From the NCBI GenBank assembly GCA_963920665.1, contig OY987266.1:10173001-10237000 (forward strand): a stretch of DNA of 64,000 nt, in the 5' to 3' direction. The position numbers and the translations under genes were made by a program. This document shows positions 1-12,351 of the stretch, piece by piece. The DNA comes from Straminergon stramineum (taxonomy: Eukaryota > Streptophyta > Bryopsida > Hypnales > Calliergonaceae). Below the pieces are notes generated by a model. That model was not told where the DNA came from. It worked only from the letters and a program-made list of their open reading frames with translations, and did not search any database. Each line of letters starts with the position of its first letter. Within the stretch, counting starts at the first letter, position 1.

Positions 1-680
1 GTCCAAACGCTGCAAATCAAAGCCCGTGCACCCCTCCTTGAAGAGAGCTTTTGGATGGTATCAAGCACGTGACCCGGGGATGCACAGACGGCACAGTCGT
101 AACAAACAAACAATACAAAACAAACAAAACAACCTGAGTAACTTAAGTTTTGGATTTTGACAGTGATACTATTTTTGCAGGTACCACTAGTAGTACAAAT
201 CTCTGTTAGTAGATTTTCCCCCACCTTGGGCAAAGACGAGCGAATTTTTGGCCCATCTTATCAACTCTGCAACGAGGAAAATCAATTCAACACTCCGTCG
301 TACTAATTTCCAGTTTCTGCAAGGCCATCTCCCTTTCTTCCAAGAAGACATTGACTCTCCACTTTCGAATAGCGCTCCACCGATTGGTCCTAATCCTGTA
401 GTACATCTGACATTAGGATTACCAAAGTCACACTATTTTGAATTAGTGTCAGACCCCATAAAATTTTATTTCTGTGTAAATTGGTACAATACGGCATGTC
501 TGACACTAATTTTTCAAGGTGGCGCTAATTTCCCTCCAGCTAAGGTAGCTTACTACCGGCATTAGGAAGAATCAGTTGTAGCTAGCTGACATTTTAGCTG
601 GTCCAAAAAGTGGGACATATATTTACCTGCAGATTTTAATTTGGCCTTGACTCATATCATCTGACTTTTACTTTGTGCAG

Positions 681-833
681 AAGCTCCCGGCTTGTGTGAG
701 CAGCCGCCTGCATATCTGGAGGAGACTGCAGCACCTGGAAATAAAATGTCAGGGGCAGGACGAAGCTGATGATCGATTTCAGTCTTGGTTGCAAGCACGC
801 AACCAAAGCAACAGAACCTCCCACGCACTTGGA
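681..833 (+). other. possible orphan exon, unassigned
   Basis: This 153-base stretch is preceded by a good polypyrimidine/AG acceptor (ending GTGCAG at 680) and followed by a strong GTAAGT donor at 834. One frame stays open through all 51 codons, and a second frame reads open to a TGA near 769. It could be an exon of a gene starting left of the window, a 5' leader exon of the GH9 gene that begins at 1625, or chance. I recognise no protein family in either frame. The rest of 1-1624 shows no other supported gene. Confidence 0.25.
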
Positions 834-1624
834 GTAAGTTTTGGTGCGGAAAACATTCGTATCTTGTGTTTTGAAACTACAGTCGCGCAGGAGTTCAGGT
901 TTGCAACATGTATGCAGCTTTTGGGAACTCCAATTGCAAAGCATTATGATTTCGTTTCGAGCTGATGGGTATATATTATTAAGCTTTCGGCAGATATAGT
1001 TTAATTTTTGAGCTGAACTTGCAAGTCTTGGCATGCGAAGTCTTGCACCTCTTTGTTATGCCATGCATTGCTTTTCTCTCCAGGTGAGCTGATATATAGT
1101 TAGCTGAAAGGGATCGAAGAAGTGTCAACAATCAAGCATCATCTAGCTTGGAAGCTTGGCAATTGACAGGAGTGCAAGAAGAGAGATGAGCTTGATTTGG
1201 GTAAAATAACGTTAGTAGAGGTTTCTTTGTGATCGAAGTGTGGTACGCATTAGAACCCCAGCTGAAAAACGAAGTAGAGGAGTTGTGTAGAGATTATAAT
1301 AGCACTTGTGATACCCGAATTTTGCTTTTTTAATGGCATTGTGGAAGCCAACGTACCCGACCTCTCAGAACTCACACGTGCATAGGACAAGTGTTTTGGA
1401 ACACGCGTGCAGCTAGTCAATTGGTAATGTAGCTAGGCACAAGCATCGAAGCCCATTGAAAACCACCTCAACGGAGAGCTATATTCATCACCAATGCAAG
1501 AAAAGACGGATTTTCCAAGCGAAAGTACGGATTGAAAGGGGTTCAGAGCTTTTGGGGTTCAAGACTTCAAGCAGTTTGAGGGTCCAGCAGTACGCTGAGC
1601 AGTCGAGAAACCAAGGCAGCAACA

Positions 1625-4600
1625 ATGGGAGTGGTGTACCAGAAGTCCAGGAGATGCAACTGGTTGGCATGTGGGGTAGTGGTAGCGACTGTTGCCGCTG
1701 CTATCATTCTTGCTGTGGTGGTGGTTAAGCACAAGAAGAGCTCGTATTATGAGGAAAGGATGCCTATGCCTCCTGGCGCTACTTTCAAAGCCGGAAACTA
1801 CCCACACGCAATGCAGCTGGCCCTGACTTTTCTTGATATTCAGAAATGTACGGATCTCCTCCATTTGCTTTGCCAAGAACTTAAGCTCCATGCCTTTTCC
1901 TCCTGGGAAACTAAAAATTAATCAGGTTGCTGAAGGACATTATATATGTTCCTCACTTTGTTATGAATGATGTGTTGATTATCTTCCTCGCAATGTAGGT
2001 TAATTGACCTCCAATGTGCAGCAGGAAAGCTTCCAGCGAATGGAGGAGGTTTTGTATGTTCCTCGCTTTGTTACGATGTGTTGATTATCTTCCTCACAAT
2101 GTAGGTTGATTGGCCACCAATGTAACGCAGGAAAGCTTCCAGCGAATATATGGAAGATGTCTTATTTTTTCTTTGCTTTGTTACGGTGTATTAATCATCT
2201 TCTTCACCATGTAGGTTTATTGACCTCCAATGTGCAGCAGGAAAGCTTCCAGCGAATATATGGAAGATGTCTTATTTTTTCTTTGCTTTGTTACGGTGTA
2301 TTAATTATCTTCTTCACCATGTAGGTTTATTGACCTCCAATGTGCAGCAGGAAAGCTTCCAGCGAATGGAAGAGGTCTTGTATGTTCCTTGCTTTGTTAC
2401 GATGTGTCGATTATCTTCCTCACACTGTAGGTTTATTGACCACCAATGTGCAGCAGGAAAGCTTCCAGCGAATTTTCCGATTCCGTGGAGGGGAGACTCG
2501 AATCTCGTGGATGGGAAAGACCAAGGAGTAGATTTGAGTGGGGGAATGTATGATGCAGGTGACAGTGTCAAGTTTGGCTTGCCCATGGCGTTCACTGCCA
2601 CTCTCCTTTCTTGGGGTGTACTAGAGTATGGCCCTGCTATGGAAAAGGCGGGTCAACTGGCATCAGCGCAGCATTCCATACGCTGGATTACAGACTATCT
2701 TCTCAAGGCTCACGCCTCTCCACAGGAGCTTTACTTCCAGGTTAAACCCTACACTACACACTACAACAAGAAGTAGCAGTTGCAACAAATCATCAATTTG
2801 TAGCGATTCCGTAATTTGCCTTATGCTCATTTGCCTTATTGCGAACCATTGCAAAAGTGATGCAAACCTGTTGCAAACGGCTTGGGCATAGAACCAATGC
2901 ATATCTATGCCTAACTGTTGCCTAAACTATTGCAATCTCAATTAATTTCAAATACATTGGATAATGTTGTACTAAACCATTGAAAAATTGCAACTAGATT
3001 TCTGGTGATCATTGTAAAACTACTGCAACCTCAGTCTTCTGTAGTAGTGACATACGTTTGATTTTATTCCTTCTTGAGCCTTGCCAAATTAAAATTACCA
3101 GCACATTAGTAATTGTCTGCTTTAAAATGGATTTTTTTTATGGATAGTGTTTTGGAAGGGGTTTGAATTCTTTTTTTCATGTAGGTTGGGGACCCAAACA
3201 AGGATCACAAGTGCTGGATGAGGCCTGAAGATGGAAACCTCCTTCGGCCCTCGCTAAAGCTTGACCCTACGTTACCAGGTTCAGAGGTAGCAGCAGAGAC
3301 TGCAGCAGCTATGGCAGCAGCGTCCATGGTGTTTCGTGCCAGTGATGCAACTTATGCAGACCTCCTCGTCTCGCATGCGAAGCAATTGTTTAATTTCAGT
3401 GACTCCTATAGAGCCTCGTATAGTTTGACCATCCCTGCTGTGCAAGAGTACTATAATTCTACGGGTTATGGAGACGAGCTTCTTTGGGGGTCTACCTGGT
3501 TGTATTACGCTACAGGCGACAACAATTACCTGGCGTACGTTACAGGGGTGGAGGGTGAGTCCTTTGCCGAATGGGGTGTCTTCCCGTCTTGGTTTAGCTG
3601 GGATAACAAACGCCCTGGAGTGCAGGTGAGTTTTATTCTTGGATATTTGATAATTTCCTGTATATGACATTTCTGCTGTACAATTATGGTTTCTTAAAAG
3701 TGTTGCAGAGTGCCTTGTTCCATGGTATTGAAGCTTCCAATCTGTCTGTGGGGATGCAGGTGCTGCTTGCAAGACTTCAGATGCTGAATCCACCTTCCAA
3801 TGCTGTTAATACGGTGAGTATAGGCTTGACGAATTATAAAACCACAGCGGATGGACTTATGTGTGCATTTTTGCCTCGCTCACCAACAGCTAGTAAGGAT
3901 CGCACTAAAGGTACGTGATAAGTTTCCAAAATGTCATATTTGTTTGGTGTTTTTTGTGTGCTGTCTTAAGCTGACAATCATCACGAAACAACTCCATTTG
4001 AATCGATTGATACAGTTCTTAATGTTTGCATTAGATTCATCTAGTCCTCACATTGAGATAATGTTCAGATAATGTCAATGCAGTGCAAATGGTGTTAACT
4101 CAATTTTTGTGTGATGTTATTGTCATTGACATTAACTGCATATTACATTGTCAACTATTAAGCTAATAATAAGTCAACGTTATTTCAATATTGATCGAAT
4201 TTCCTACTGGGTTAGCATTACCTTGTTAATGTGATTATGGGAGAGATATATAGAAAGAATTTGGGTTGAGGATACCGGCATTATATGTTGATTTGTGATA
4301 GGAATGAGAGTAGTAGCCATAATCCGTTTTGAATCCCTTTTTTTCCCCTCAAGTCGAGTACTTCGAAGGCTCAAAATTTCTCAAAAGTAACTTCTCGTAG
4401 GCTTGGTTTGAGTAATTTACAGAGCTCGATCTCTTCATTGAATAGGCCAGTTTTAAATCGAGGCATATGAATAGCACGCAGCTCATTTTCTATTAAACAT
4501 CTTAGAATTGAACGTGATTGAGAAACGAGTGGAATTTAAAAGAAGTGGCGGTACAGGAGGGATGCTGTGGTTAGAGCCGTGGACTGCATTACAACATGGC

Positions 4601-5489
4601 ATCAACTCTGCTCTCCTGGCGACATTTTACAGCGATTACCTGAGCGCAGCTAAGTTACCGGGGATCAGCTGTTCAGGAATAAGCTTCACTCCAGCGATGC
4701 TACGAAATTTTGCTGCTTCTCAGGTCTACTCGATCTTCCCCTTGGGCATTATTTATTACATTACAAGGTCATCATAGAATCACATTATCAGCAGTTATAT
4801 ATCATTAGAAAGAATCCTTGTTGAGCACTCTTTATTGGCATGAAAAGGAACCCTTAACACCTAACTTTGCAAAGTTTTCAATTTAAAGATTCTGAGAGAT
4901 CTCCTCAATCCCATGAGCCATTGTCTCCAGAAGTATTCCAATTTCTTGTTTGTTTGTTTGTCTGTCGCTTCGATCTGGCGTGCACGAATTTTCATGAAAA
5001 GTTTCTTAGTTTGCATTATTCTCAACAGCTGTCATGCTATTACTATGTCATAATGTTATGAACTTGCTTTCAGCTTGGTATTCAAGGGAAGTGAACCTTA
5101 GATTTTGTCTTTTAACACCACCTTGCTAGTTCACTTGTGGAGTACAGGCAGACTATGTACTAGGCAACAATCCCATGGGCTTGAGCTTCATGGTAGGCTA
5201 CGGAACCAAGTATCCCCAGAAGTTGCACCACAGAGGAGCATCCATTCCAGACAGCTCCACAGTCTACGATTGTCAAGGAGGCTTCATCTGGTTCGATTCA
5301 ACGGAGGCAAATCCCAACGTGGCTTACGGTGCAATTGTGGGTGGCCCTTTCAAGAATGAAACGTATTCAGACACCCGAGGCAACATTATGCAGAATGAAG
5401 CGTCCACCTACAACAGTGCGGCGATGGCGAGCCTTTCTGCTGGCCTTTCGGTTTCTGGGAACTATCCGGTCCCTGTTTCATGGATATGA
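1625..5489 (+). CDS. membrane-anchored GH9B endo-beta-1,4-glucanase (endoglucanase 10-like)
   Basis: Six exons join in phase to 536 aa: 1625-1847, 2454-2740, 3185-3625, 3760-3910, 4557-4723, 5148-5489. The product should hydrolyse internal beta-1,4-glucosidic bonds in cellulose-type glucans at the cell surface. A short basic N-terminus is followed by one hydrophobic segment (about residues 13-35), so it is probably a type II membrane protein. The GH9 domain then runs to the end: PWRGDS with the YDAGD acid/base region (Asp108, Asp111), HHRGASIP with the conserved His near 450, and the DxRxNxxQNE signature (Asp498, Glu507). No catalytic residue is missing and there is no carbohydrate-binding tail. 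Family knowledge: Arabidopsis GH9B5/GH9B7 share this anchor and several motifs; KORRIGAN (class A) has a longer cytosolic tail. The ATG at 1625 lies in a good context. Intron 1 carries a tandem repeat and intron 2 a CACTA-like insertion. Confidence 0.93.
1935..2475 (+). repeat. tandem repeat (106-110 bp) duplicating the 3' splice site of GH9 intron 1
   Basis: Five near-identical units begin with GTAGGTT at 1995, 2101, 2211, 2321 and 2427, giving periods of 106, 110, 110 and 106. Each contains the intron end plus the first bases of exon 2 (core GCAGGAAAGCTTCCAGCGAA). Only the last unit (acceptor before 2454) leads into the open frame encoding the GH9 domain. Reading on from the first copy reaches an in-frame stop within the unit. 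A partial unit lacking the exon piece precedes the first full copy. Unit 2 reads AACGCAG instead of GTGCAG just before the exon piece. Confidence 0.92.
2759..3049. mobile_element. short CACTA-type non-autonomous element in GH9 intron 2
   Basis: The left end reads CACTACAACAAGAAG and the right end is the imperfect inverse (CTTCTGTAGTAGTG). Both ends are flanked by the same three bases, ACA (2756-2758 and 3050-3052), as expected for the 3-bp target duplication of CACTA/En-Spm transposons. The 291-bp interior has no open frame and is rich in TTGCAA-like subrepeats. It lies wholly within the intron. Confidence 0.7.
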
Positions 5490-8400
5490 ACAATTCCAAG
5501 TTTCATTAAGTGCTTGTACTTTACACAGTCACAGAGGCTAAGGTAGTGTCACAATTTTGTTGAGGATTCTTGTGGTGGACTGACTGTTTCCACACACAGA
5601 TTGTTTTTGGTGCATCCGGGAGTACATCTGTGGAAGCAGTTGTGCTATGTTGGCATTCCATTTTTCCACCAACGGCCAATGTCTTCATTTTCTTGTACAA
5701 TAATTTTTTTTTAAATATCTTTCTCCCTGCACGGACACACATCAATCACAGACATGGACCTAGTTTGTGCCCTGTTCTTTCCTAGGCCTATGTGAGCCCT
5801 GCTTTGCTTTTGCACAGGTACAGTAGTGCATCATTTCGCTGCTGGGCCTTTTATGATGCGACAAACGTGCAGGTCCACTTCTTTTTTTTCTCGTTTTTCT
5901 CCTTCTCGTGTCTTCAAAAGTCCTGGAAGAACTTTATAAGTTATCCTATATGCTAACTTCTTGCAGTTATCCTTTCAGTAAGTTAGGACAAATTAATGGG
6001 GTTGATGATATGACTGATAGTAAAAGAGGGAGGAAATCTCTGGGTTCATTCTATCATAATATGAATTACGTTAAGGATAACTCTATTCTAACACGTCTAA
6101 CTCACCTGTGATACGTCAGGGAGTACAGGCGGTTATTTTCGAAGCCGTAATTCATTAGTTATCCAGTGTCTGTCACAAAAGGTTCTGATTGATTTAGTAC
6201 TGCACTAACTTAGCAACCGTGGAGTGTGGAGCAAGGTAACTTAAGCTTAAAGAGGGAGACAACGTTGAAGTTTCAGTTGTTCTGGCCAGCAGGAAGGCCA
6301 GCCAGGTAAGGTATCAATTCTCAGAAGGCAAACCATCAATGAGAGAGATTCTGAGAGTACCAGAACGCTTGGAAAGAAATAATGCAGCAGGGAAAAGCCC
6401 TCAGGCACGTACATAATGCAGCCAACTGGACAGCTTCATTGGCAAGCCAGGAATGCCAGTTGAATTCTGGTCCCCACCTGTAGGCTTGTACTGAAGCAGT
6501 CCCCGCCCATGTCAACTTCGACTCTTTCGATGAAACTAAGCTTATCATTTGAACAACGCAACGCTCACCTTGGTAGTTCGCTACTTCACTTGAATGGTAG
6601 TTTGGTACAAGACTACAAATGTAAAGCTCTCTGGAATTTGTTCCACTGGATTCTTTTCATTAACATTAAATTCGTGTAAATGTCACTCTGTTTCACAACT
6701 TATTTGGGTTTTCAATGGTGGATTTGACATAGAAGGTGAATGAATGGAGGTGTATTGTAGTCACAAAGTTTGTCCTCATTCTAAGTCAAACCTAATGATA
6801 GTTACATGTGAACATTCCCAATTTGGATCATTGTTGCTCCTCCTCCATCTGTGAGAAGCTTCAAATAGTCACATTAATACTCTACCTAGAAGATACCTAA
6901 CCATATTGGAATATTGGATAAGGATTTGATGCTAGAATGGCATTCTAATGAAAGATGCTAATTGTTGAATTATCAACCCAATGTTGTATGTCTTGACACG
7001 CAAATTCAAAACATGTAATTTGCATGCCAAGAGTCAAATAAGGTACCATATATTTGGTCTCTTATAGACCTTATAAGGTTAGTGTATAGTATGCAATTGG
7101 AATTATTTGGTGTAATCGAGGTAACATTTTTGTGGAAATTGCTACAATTTCCTCACTCATTGAATTTAATTGGTTTGACCTTGTACCCACTCCCAAGTCC
7201 TATGTCTTCATCCAAAATCAACCTCTTCATGAAGCAATTTGAGTGAAATCTACTCACCTTTTAAAATATTGATTGACATTCATTCTTTGGAGTCCTATTG
7301 TTTTGAAGAATGTTTTTAGTACATGTCTATGAACACTCATAGGAAGCAATTTCCTTTCACTTCAAATGTTCATAGACAATTCAAAACAAAATAATTTTAA
7401 GATAATTTTTTCCTTTGAGTTTTTCTCCAAAACATTAAATCAACACAAACTAATCAAGTTAATTATGACTCTTGATATGAGAAGAAGGCAAATATTTAAG
7501 AGATGGAAATGGGGTGTTTTACCTTAAGATAAGTCACTCTTTCAGTTTTCAATTAGTGAAATGTGACTATGTTTTGTCTATTGAGTGGATCTAGTCACTC
7601 TTTCAGTTTTCTAACATAGTTCATAATTGAATTTTTTGGTTTGCCTACTGTCATGACCCTTGTCACAACTTTTTGATGGATGAATGCATTGATGGATGAG
7701 ATAATTTTGATGATTGTGTCATGACCTTTGATGGATCAATGCATTGATGGATAAACTAATCCATGATGAAATGTGCACTAGTGGACAAGCAAAGATTGCT
7801 TGGAGATAGATTTCTCCAAATGGTGGATTTGTGTGCTGGAGTCAAACAACTCCAGTTGAATGACAAGGACATTGGATTGCTTGGAGATAGATATCTCCAA
7901 ATGATGGATTTATGTAGTGGAGTTAGACAACTCCACTTGGATGACTAGTACACTGGATTTAGACAATTCCCAAAGGATGATAAGGTGATGGAACTTAGAG
8001 TTAGGTAACTCCAAGTAGAAGATCAAGATGTGGATAAGAAATAGATTGCATGAGATATGATCTAGAGAAGTACAACTAAGATCTTTACTTTAATGGATGG
8101 TTCTAGATGGAACCAAGAATAGAAGGCTAAAGATAGAAAAGAAGTCTTAGTCTATTTTAAAGACTAATAGTCTTTATTGATAGTCTCTAGTATATAAGAA
8201 GAGCTCGGGGGTGAGGAGACTATCTTTTTGAGATTGATCTCTCTTTATGGTCGGGTGGTTTGAGTTCTTTGTAAAACATTTTGTTAATGAGTATATTTTG
8301 TGTCATTAATTGGAGTCTATTGTGGGAGGTACATAACACCTACGCTAGTAATTGGATGCCCCCCCTCCAACTATTCATATTTATGAAAAGTTCCTATGGT

Positions 8401-10598
8401 AGCAATCAATATGGGATATTGCTACCACAATTATTCATAACCATATTCAACATTTGTACAATATTCCATATAGAATTTTAGTATTTGTATTGCATATCCT
8501 ATTCTATACAGTATGTAGTATTCGTATTTTGAATTGTACTCCGTATTGGTGCCATCAATGGCCACTAATTTTTCTACAAATCAATGGCATAGGAAGAGTG
8601 GAGTGTTTATTTTAGAACCAAATCAATGGCTCTATTTTTTTCCACAGAGAGGATGGGGTGGTTAATTCACCCAAAATAGAATGTTCCATCATCATAGGAG
8701 ATAGTCACTGTCGTATATCATGGGCCCATGACCCTCTAATATAAAAATTAAAATCAATAGACAGGTTTATGTACTCATGTCAAACATTGATGAAGCTACT
8801 TGATGGAGTGGCTTACACCACACATTTTCTACACTCTTGAAAGGATAAATTTAAAATGTTCATTTTATCTTAAAAGAGCATTAGACATTGTCCCCATGCG
8901 AGTCCTATGTATTTTGAGTGACTTTTATCATACATAACTTCTCTCACACAAAATGATAGAATATATGTTGGAGAATAAGCCTCAACATGCAGATGTGCCT
9001 AGTGCTAGCCAATTCTCAATTGTCAAGTGGTACAATTATCTCATTTCTATAAATAATATAAGTCACTTCACCAATATCAAAGAACTAAGGCTATGGTTTA
9101 TACCTTTGTGCACAAGGTAGTAGCATTTAAAATGACATTTGAACATAATATGCAAAAGTTTAGAAGATCCAAATTAAAATTGGTAGCTTGGGGAGAACAT
9201 GCTTGGTTTCAAGTGATCCTACTTGAGTCACTTAAATTTGGTGAAGCACTCAACAAGGTACATTGGTTATTTGATTTGTCCTATTAGTGCACATTACGAA
9301 AATGATTACTAAATTGTTATAACTGTTTACAAGGAAAAATGATTTTCACCAAAAATATATGTGATGATTCTTCAAGACTAATCACAAATAATAGGTAAAT
9401 TTTGTCCTCCCTTGTAAAAAATAATAACCATGTATTCATTCTTTTTGTAACAAGATATAACAGGACATGTTATTGTAGCCTATCCTAATGTGTGTATACG
9501 TATATTTGCAACACCTAGATCACTAATTACCCAAACCAAAGATATCACTTTCCTCCAAATTGCTCATAAAAGTTGTATTTTGCAAAATATCCTAGCTCTA
9601 TATGCTCACAAGTCACAACTCCAAAATGTTGTTCAATTAACCAAAATTTGCATTGATAAGCGTTATTTACCAACAATTATATAATTTTTGTCTTGTCTTT
9701 CAATGTGCTTTAAAATTTGAGATTTCTTGTACCTATTCAAAGTACTTTTGAATTGAATGCACTTCCAGTGATACAAATTTTAAGTTTTAATTTATAAGTT
9801 GATGGCAAGTTAGAAGATTATTTGGAGGGGCAATATTCCAGTCCCATTGAGAACACTTTAACAAACCAACTAACCTGCAACTTTGAATGCAACACGCATA
9901 AGCTTACAATATAGTAGAACCATCCATAACTAGCGAGGCCCCATAGTCAATACATAGGTAATGGGAAATTCAACAGAGAAATGACTGATAAGTAACCATT
10001 AGTTTCTTGGTTTCCCACTATCTTCTAGCCATCATTATAATGACACATGTGCTTCGTTTAGAGAGGCAAATTAGTCTTTAGATGAGCAATGATGGAAAAA
10101 TCTATGTGTTGGGGGTGGATGCAGGCCAACTTTTTGGTTTCTAAAGTTCATAACAATTTGAATTTAAGAAAAAATATTATGAAAATTTGACAACGCCCAT
10201 CATTTCTATCTCTCTACATGGCAAAAAATTAACAATGCCTTCTACTACTCCAGATCATGGCTACTTCAGTGGCTCGTGATGGGTGGTTCTACTATACAGC
10301 CCAAGTAATCTCATAGATACAGTATCATGCCAGGGTATGGATTCCGGGGTCTGCATGAATATCAATAGGCTTGGGGACGCACAGCATGGTTTCCTTTGAG
10401 ATGTATTATTACAGACCCCACAACTCTGACACACAACAAAGGAGTGACAGCAGCTGCAATCAGTCCACCGTCTTTTCCATGGTTGCTGCTAGCCCTTTCT
10501 GCATCTCGTTCTAAGGTAAGTTAGCTCCCTTCTACAACTACAGCTCAGTTAAGTGCTGTTGGAGAGAGAAGCTGAAGTTGTTGTTTGGTTGTGGAGCT
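5490..10598. other. AT-rich intergenic region between GH9 and CTL genes
   Basis: Downstream of the GH9 stop I find no open frame with recognisable protein similarity or codon bias. The part up to about 6600 probably includes the GH9 3' UTR. About 6600-10400 is AT-rich and contains short direct repeats and degenerate TA-rich sequence near 8380-8545. The last 200 bases are likely promoter and leader of the chitinase-like gene. Confidence 0.6.
7650..8338 (+). mobile_element. LTR-like remnant (tentative)
   Basis: The stretch begins TGTCATGACC and ends ...GTACATAACA, giving TG...CA ends. It contains a TATATAAG box near 8191 followed by a T-rich leader-like segment, the arrangement of a Copia-type LTR. 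Two internal tandem repeats lie inside: GTCATGACC...GATGG twice at 7650-7755, and an 81-bp unit (GATTGCTTGGAGATAGAT) at 7794 and 7875. No second LTR, primer-binding site or gag/pol fragment is visible, so it may be a solo LTR or something else. Confidence 0.25.
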
Positions 10599-12351
10599 AT
10601 GGCGAGGGGATCAGCAATGGCAGCCATGGCGGTGCTGGTTCTGGTGCTGCTGGGCATGTGTGTGCACGGCAGCCAAGCGCTGGTGTGCGAGAAGGATTTC
10701 AAGGAGAAGGGCTGCAACAGGACCGTGGAGGAGCTGTTCACGGCGGACATGTTCGAGGGCATGTTCAACCACCGCAACGACCGAACGGCCCACGCGCAGA
10801 GCTTCTGGTCTTACGATGGCTTCATCGCTGCAGCTAAGATGTATGAGAAGCAAGGATTCGGCTCCGTGGGGGGAGATGATGTGCAGTCGAGGGAGCTTGC
10901 TGCGTTTTTCGCTCATGTTGCTCACGAGACTTCATGTAAGTGCTATGGCTTTCCATTTTTGGAATCAGCTTTCCTGACCTTAACATGTTCTCGGTGCTCG
11001 ATCTTCTGTGTCTCTTTTGGGTGCTGATTGAAAACTCTGTTGCAAGAATGTGCTGTATGTGTGTCCTATGAACCCTGCCTAAGGATTGCCCAGCATGGGT
11101 TGGAAACGTGGGGTTGTGAGGTTCAGCTGCTTAGTGTCTTTTCCATAGTAGAGTGACTGATTCTGGTCTGTGAGGGTCTTGTCCCTGTTTCTGAGACGAA
11201 TCGAACGAACCAATACGTTTATTAGTTTGATACTGTTTGAATAAGTTACGAATTTTGAAGTTATGTGACTTGCGTAGCCAGAGTGCTACAGGCAATGTAT
11301 GATCAGTACTGTGTCGAAGGTCTGTACAAGAAGTGCACATTTCAGGGAGTTGTCTCCTGAGTGAGTAGCCCTTAGAAAGAAGGCAACCCTAACCAGCTGT
11401 CACACCTGACAATCGCTGTAAATATACAGTTTAGCCTCAGGACTCTGGAAATCTGGAGGAACATGCAATGTACAAGTCAGAAGGCACAATGTGTGCTTGA
11501 AATGCATCATTAATTGTACCGGTTGAAGGACATAGACAGGCATGGGTTCATAAAGGTACTAAATTGAATGTGATATTTCCGCAGGTGGATGGAGTGGAGC
11601 CAAGGACGGTCCTAACGCATGGGGACTCTGCTACAACCAAGAGATGGCCCCTGAAAAGGATTACTGCAAGACTGAGGATTTACTGTACCCTTGTGCTCCT
11701 GGCGCTGGTTACTATGGACGTGGAGCCTTCCCTCTGTACTGGTGCGCCATTTAATAACTATTTGCTTAAATTATAACCACAACATGATCACCCTGGTTTC
11801 TCACTCAGGGTTGTGTGTCGAACAGCTTTTTGTGGTAAATTCATTTTAATTAACACAAAACCAAGCTCAACAGATTTAAGAACCTGTTTAATTTGAGCAC
11901 ATATGGACGAGGTTCTGAGATGAATAGATCGAATCTGTGCTGGCATGGGTGTTGCAGGAACTACAACTATGGTCCCACAGGTAAGGCATTGAAGCAGGAT
12001 CTGTTGAACCACCCCGAGATTCTCTCCCAGAATGAGACCATAGCCTGGCAGGCAGCCATTTGGTACTGGATGACCCCAGCCAAGACCAGGGCGTCTCCCC
12101 ATCAGGTCATGACCAACCAGTGGGTGCCAACCAAAGTGGATACGCTTCAAGAACGCAAATCCGGGTTTGGACTGACCATCAACATCAAGACTGGCGATGT
12201 GGAGTGCGGCCATGGCGATGATCCTCGTATGCTGTCTCGCATCTCCCACTACTTGTACTTCCTGCAAGGCTTCTTCAAAGTGCAGGATCCGGGTCAAAAT
12301 CTGGGTTGTGGTCTGCAAGGTGTGATTCCTCTGGCTTATGCTTCGGCCTAA
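10599..12351 (+). CDS. CTL1: chitinase-like protein, GH19, CTL1/POM1 type
   Basis: Three exons (10599-10935, 11585-11741, 11958-12351) join in phase to 295 aa. A signal peptide occupies about residues 1-27, so the protein is secreted; no hevein-type chitin-binding domain follows. The GH19 domain contains FAHVAHETSCGW, GLCYNQEMAP, YYGRG and NYNYGPTGKAL. The overall pattern (LCYNQEM, YCK..., DLLNHPE, AIWYWMTP, ISHYLYFL) fits the CTL1/CTL2 subgroup better than defence chitinases. Family knowledge: Arabidopsis CTL1 acts in cellulose assembly and lacks the first catalytic Glu. Here both catalytic glutamates are present (Glu110 and Glu132, 22 residues apart as in active GH19 enzymes), so this copy could still be hydrolytic. 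The start at 10599 is the first ATG; in-frame sequence upstream has no ATG. Confidence 0.9.
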
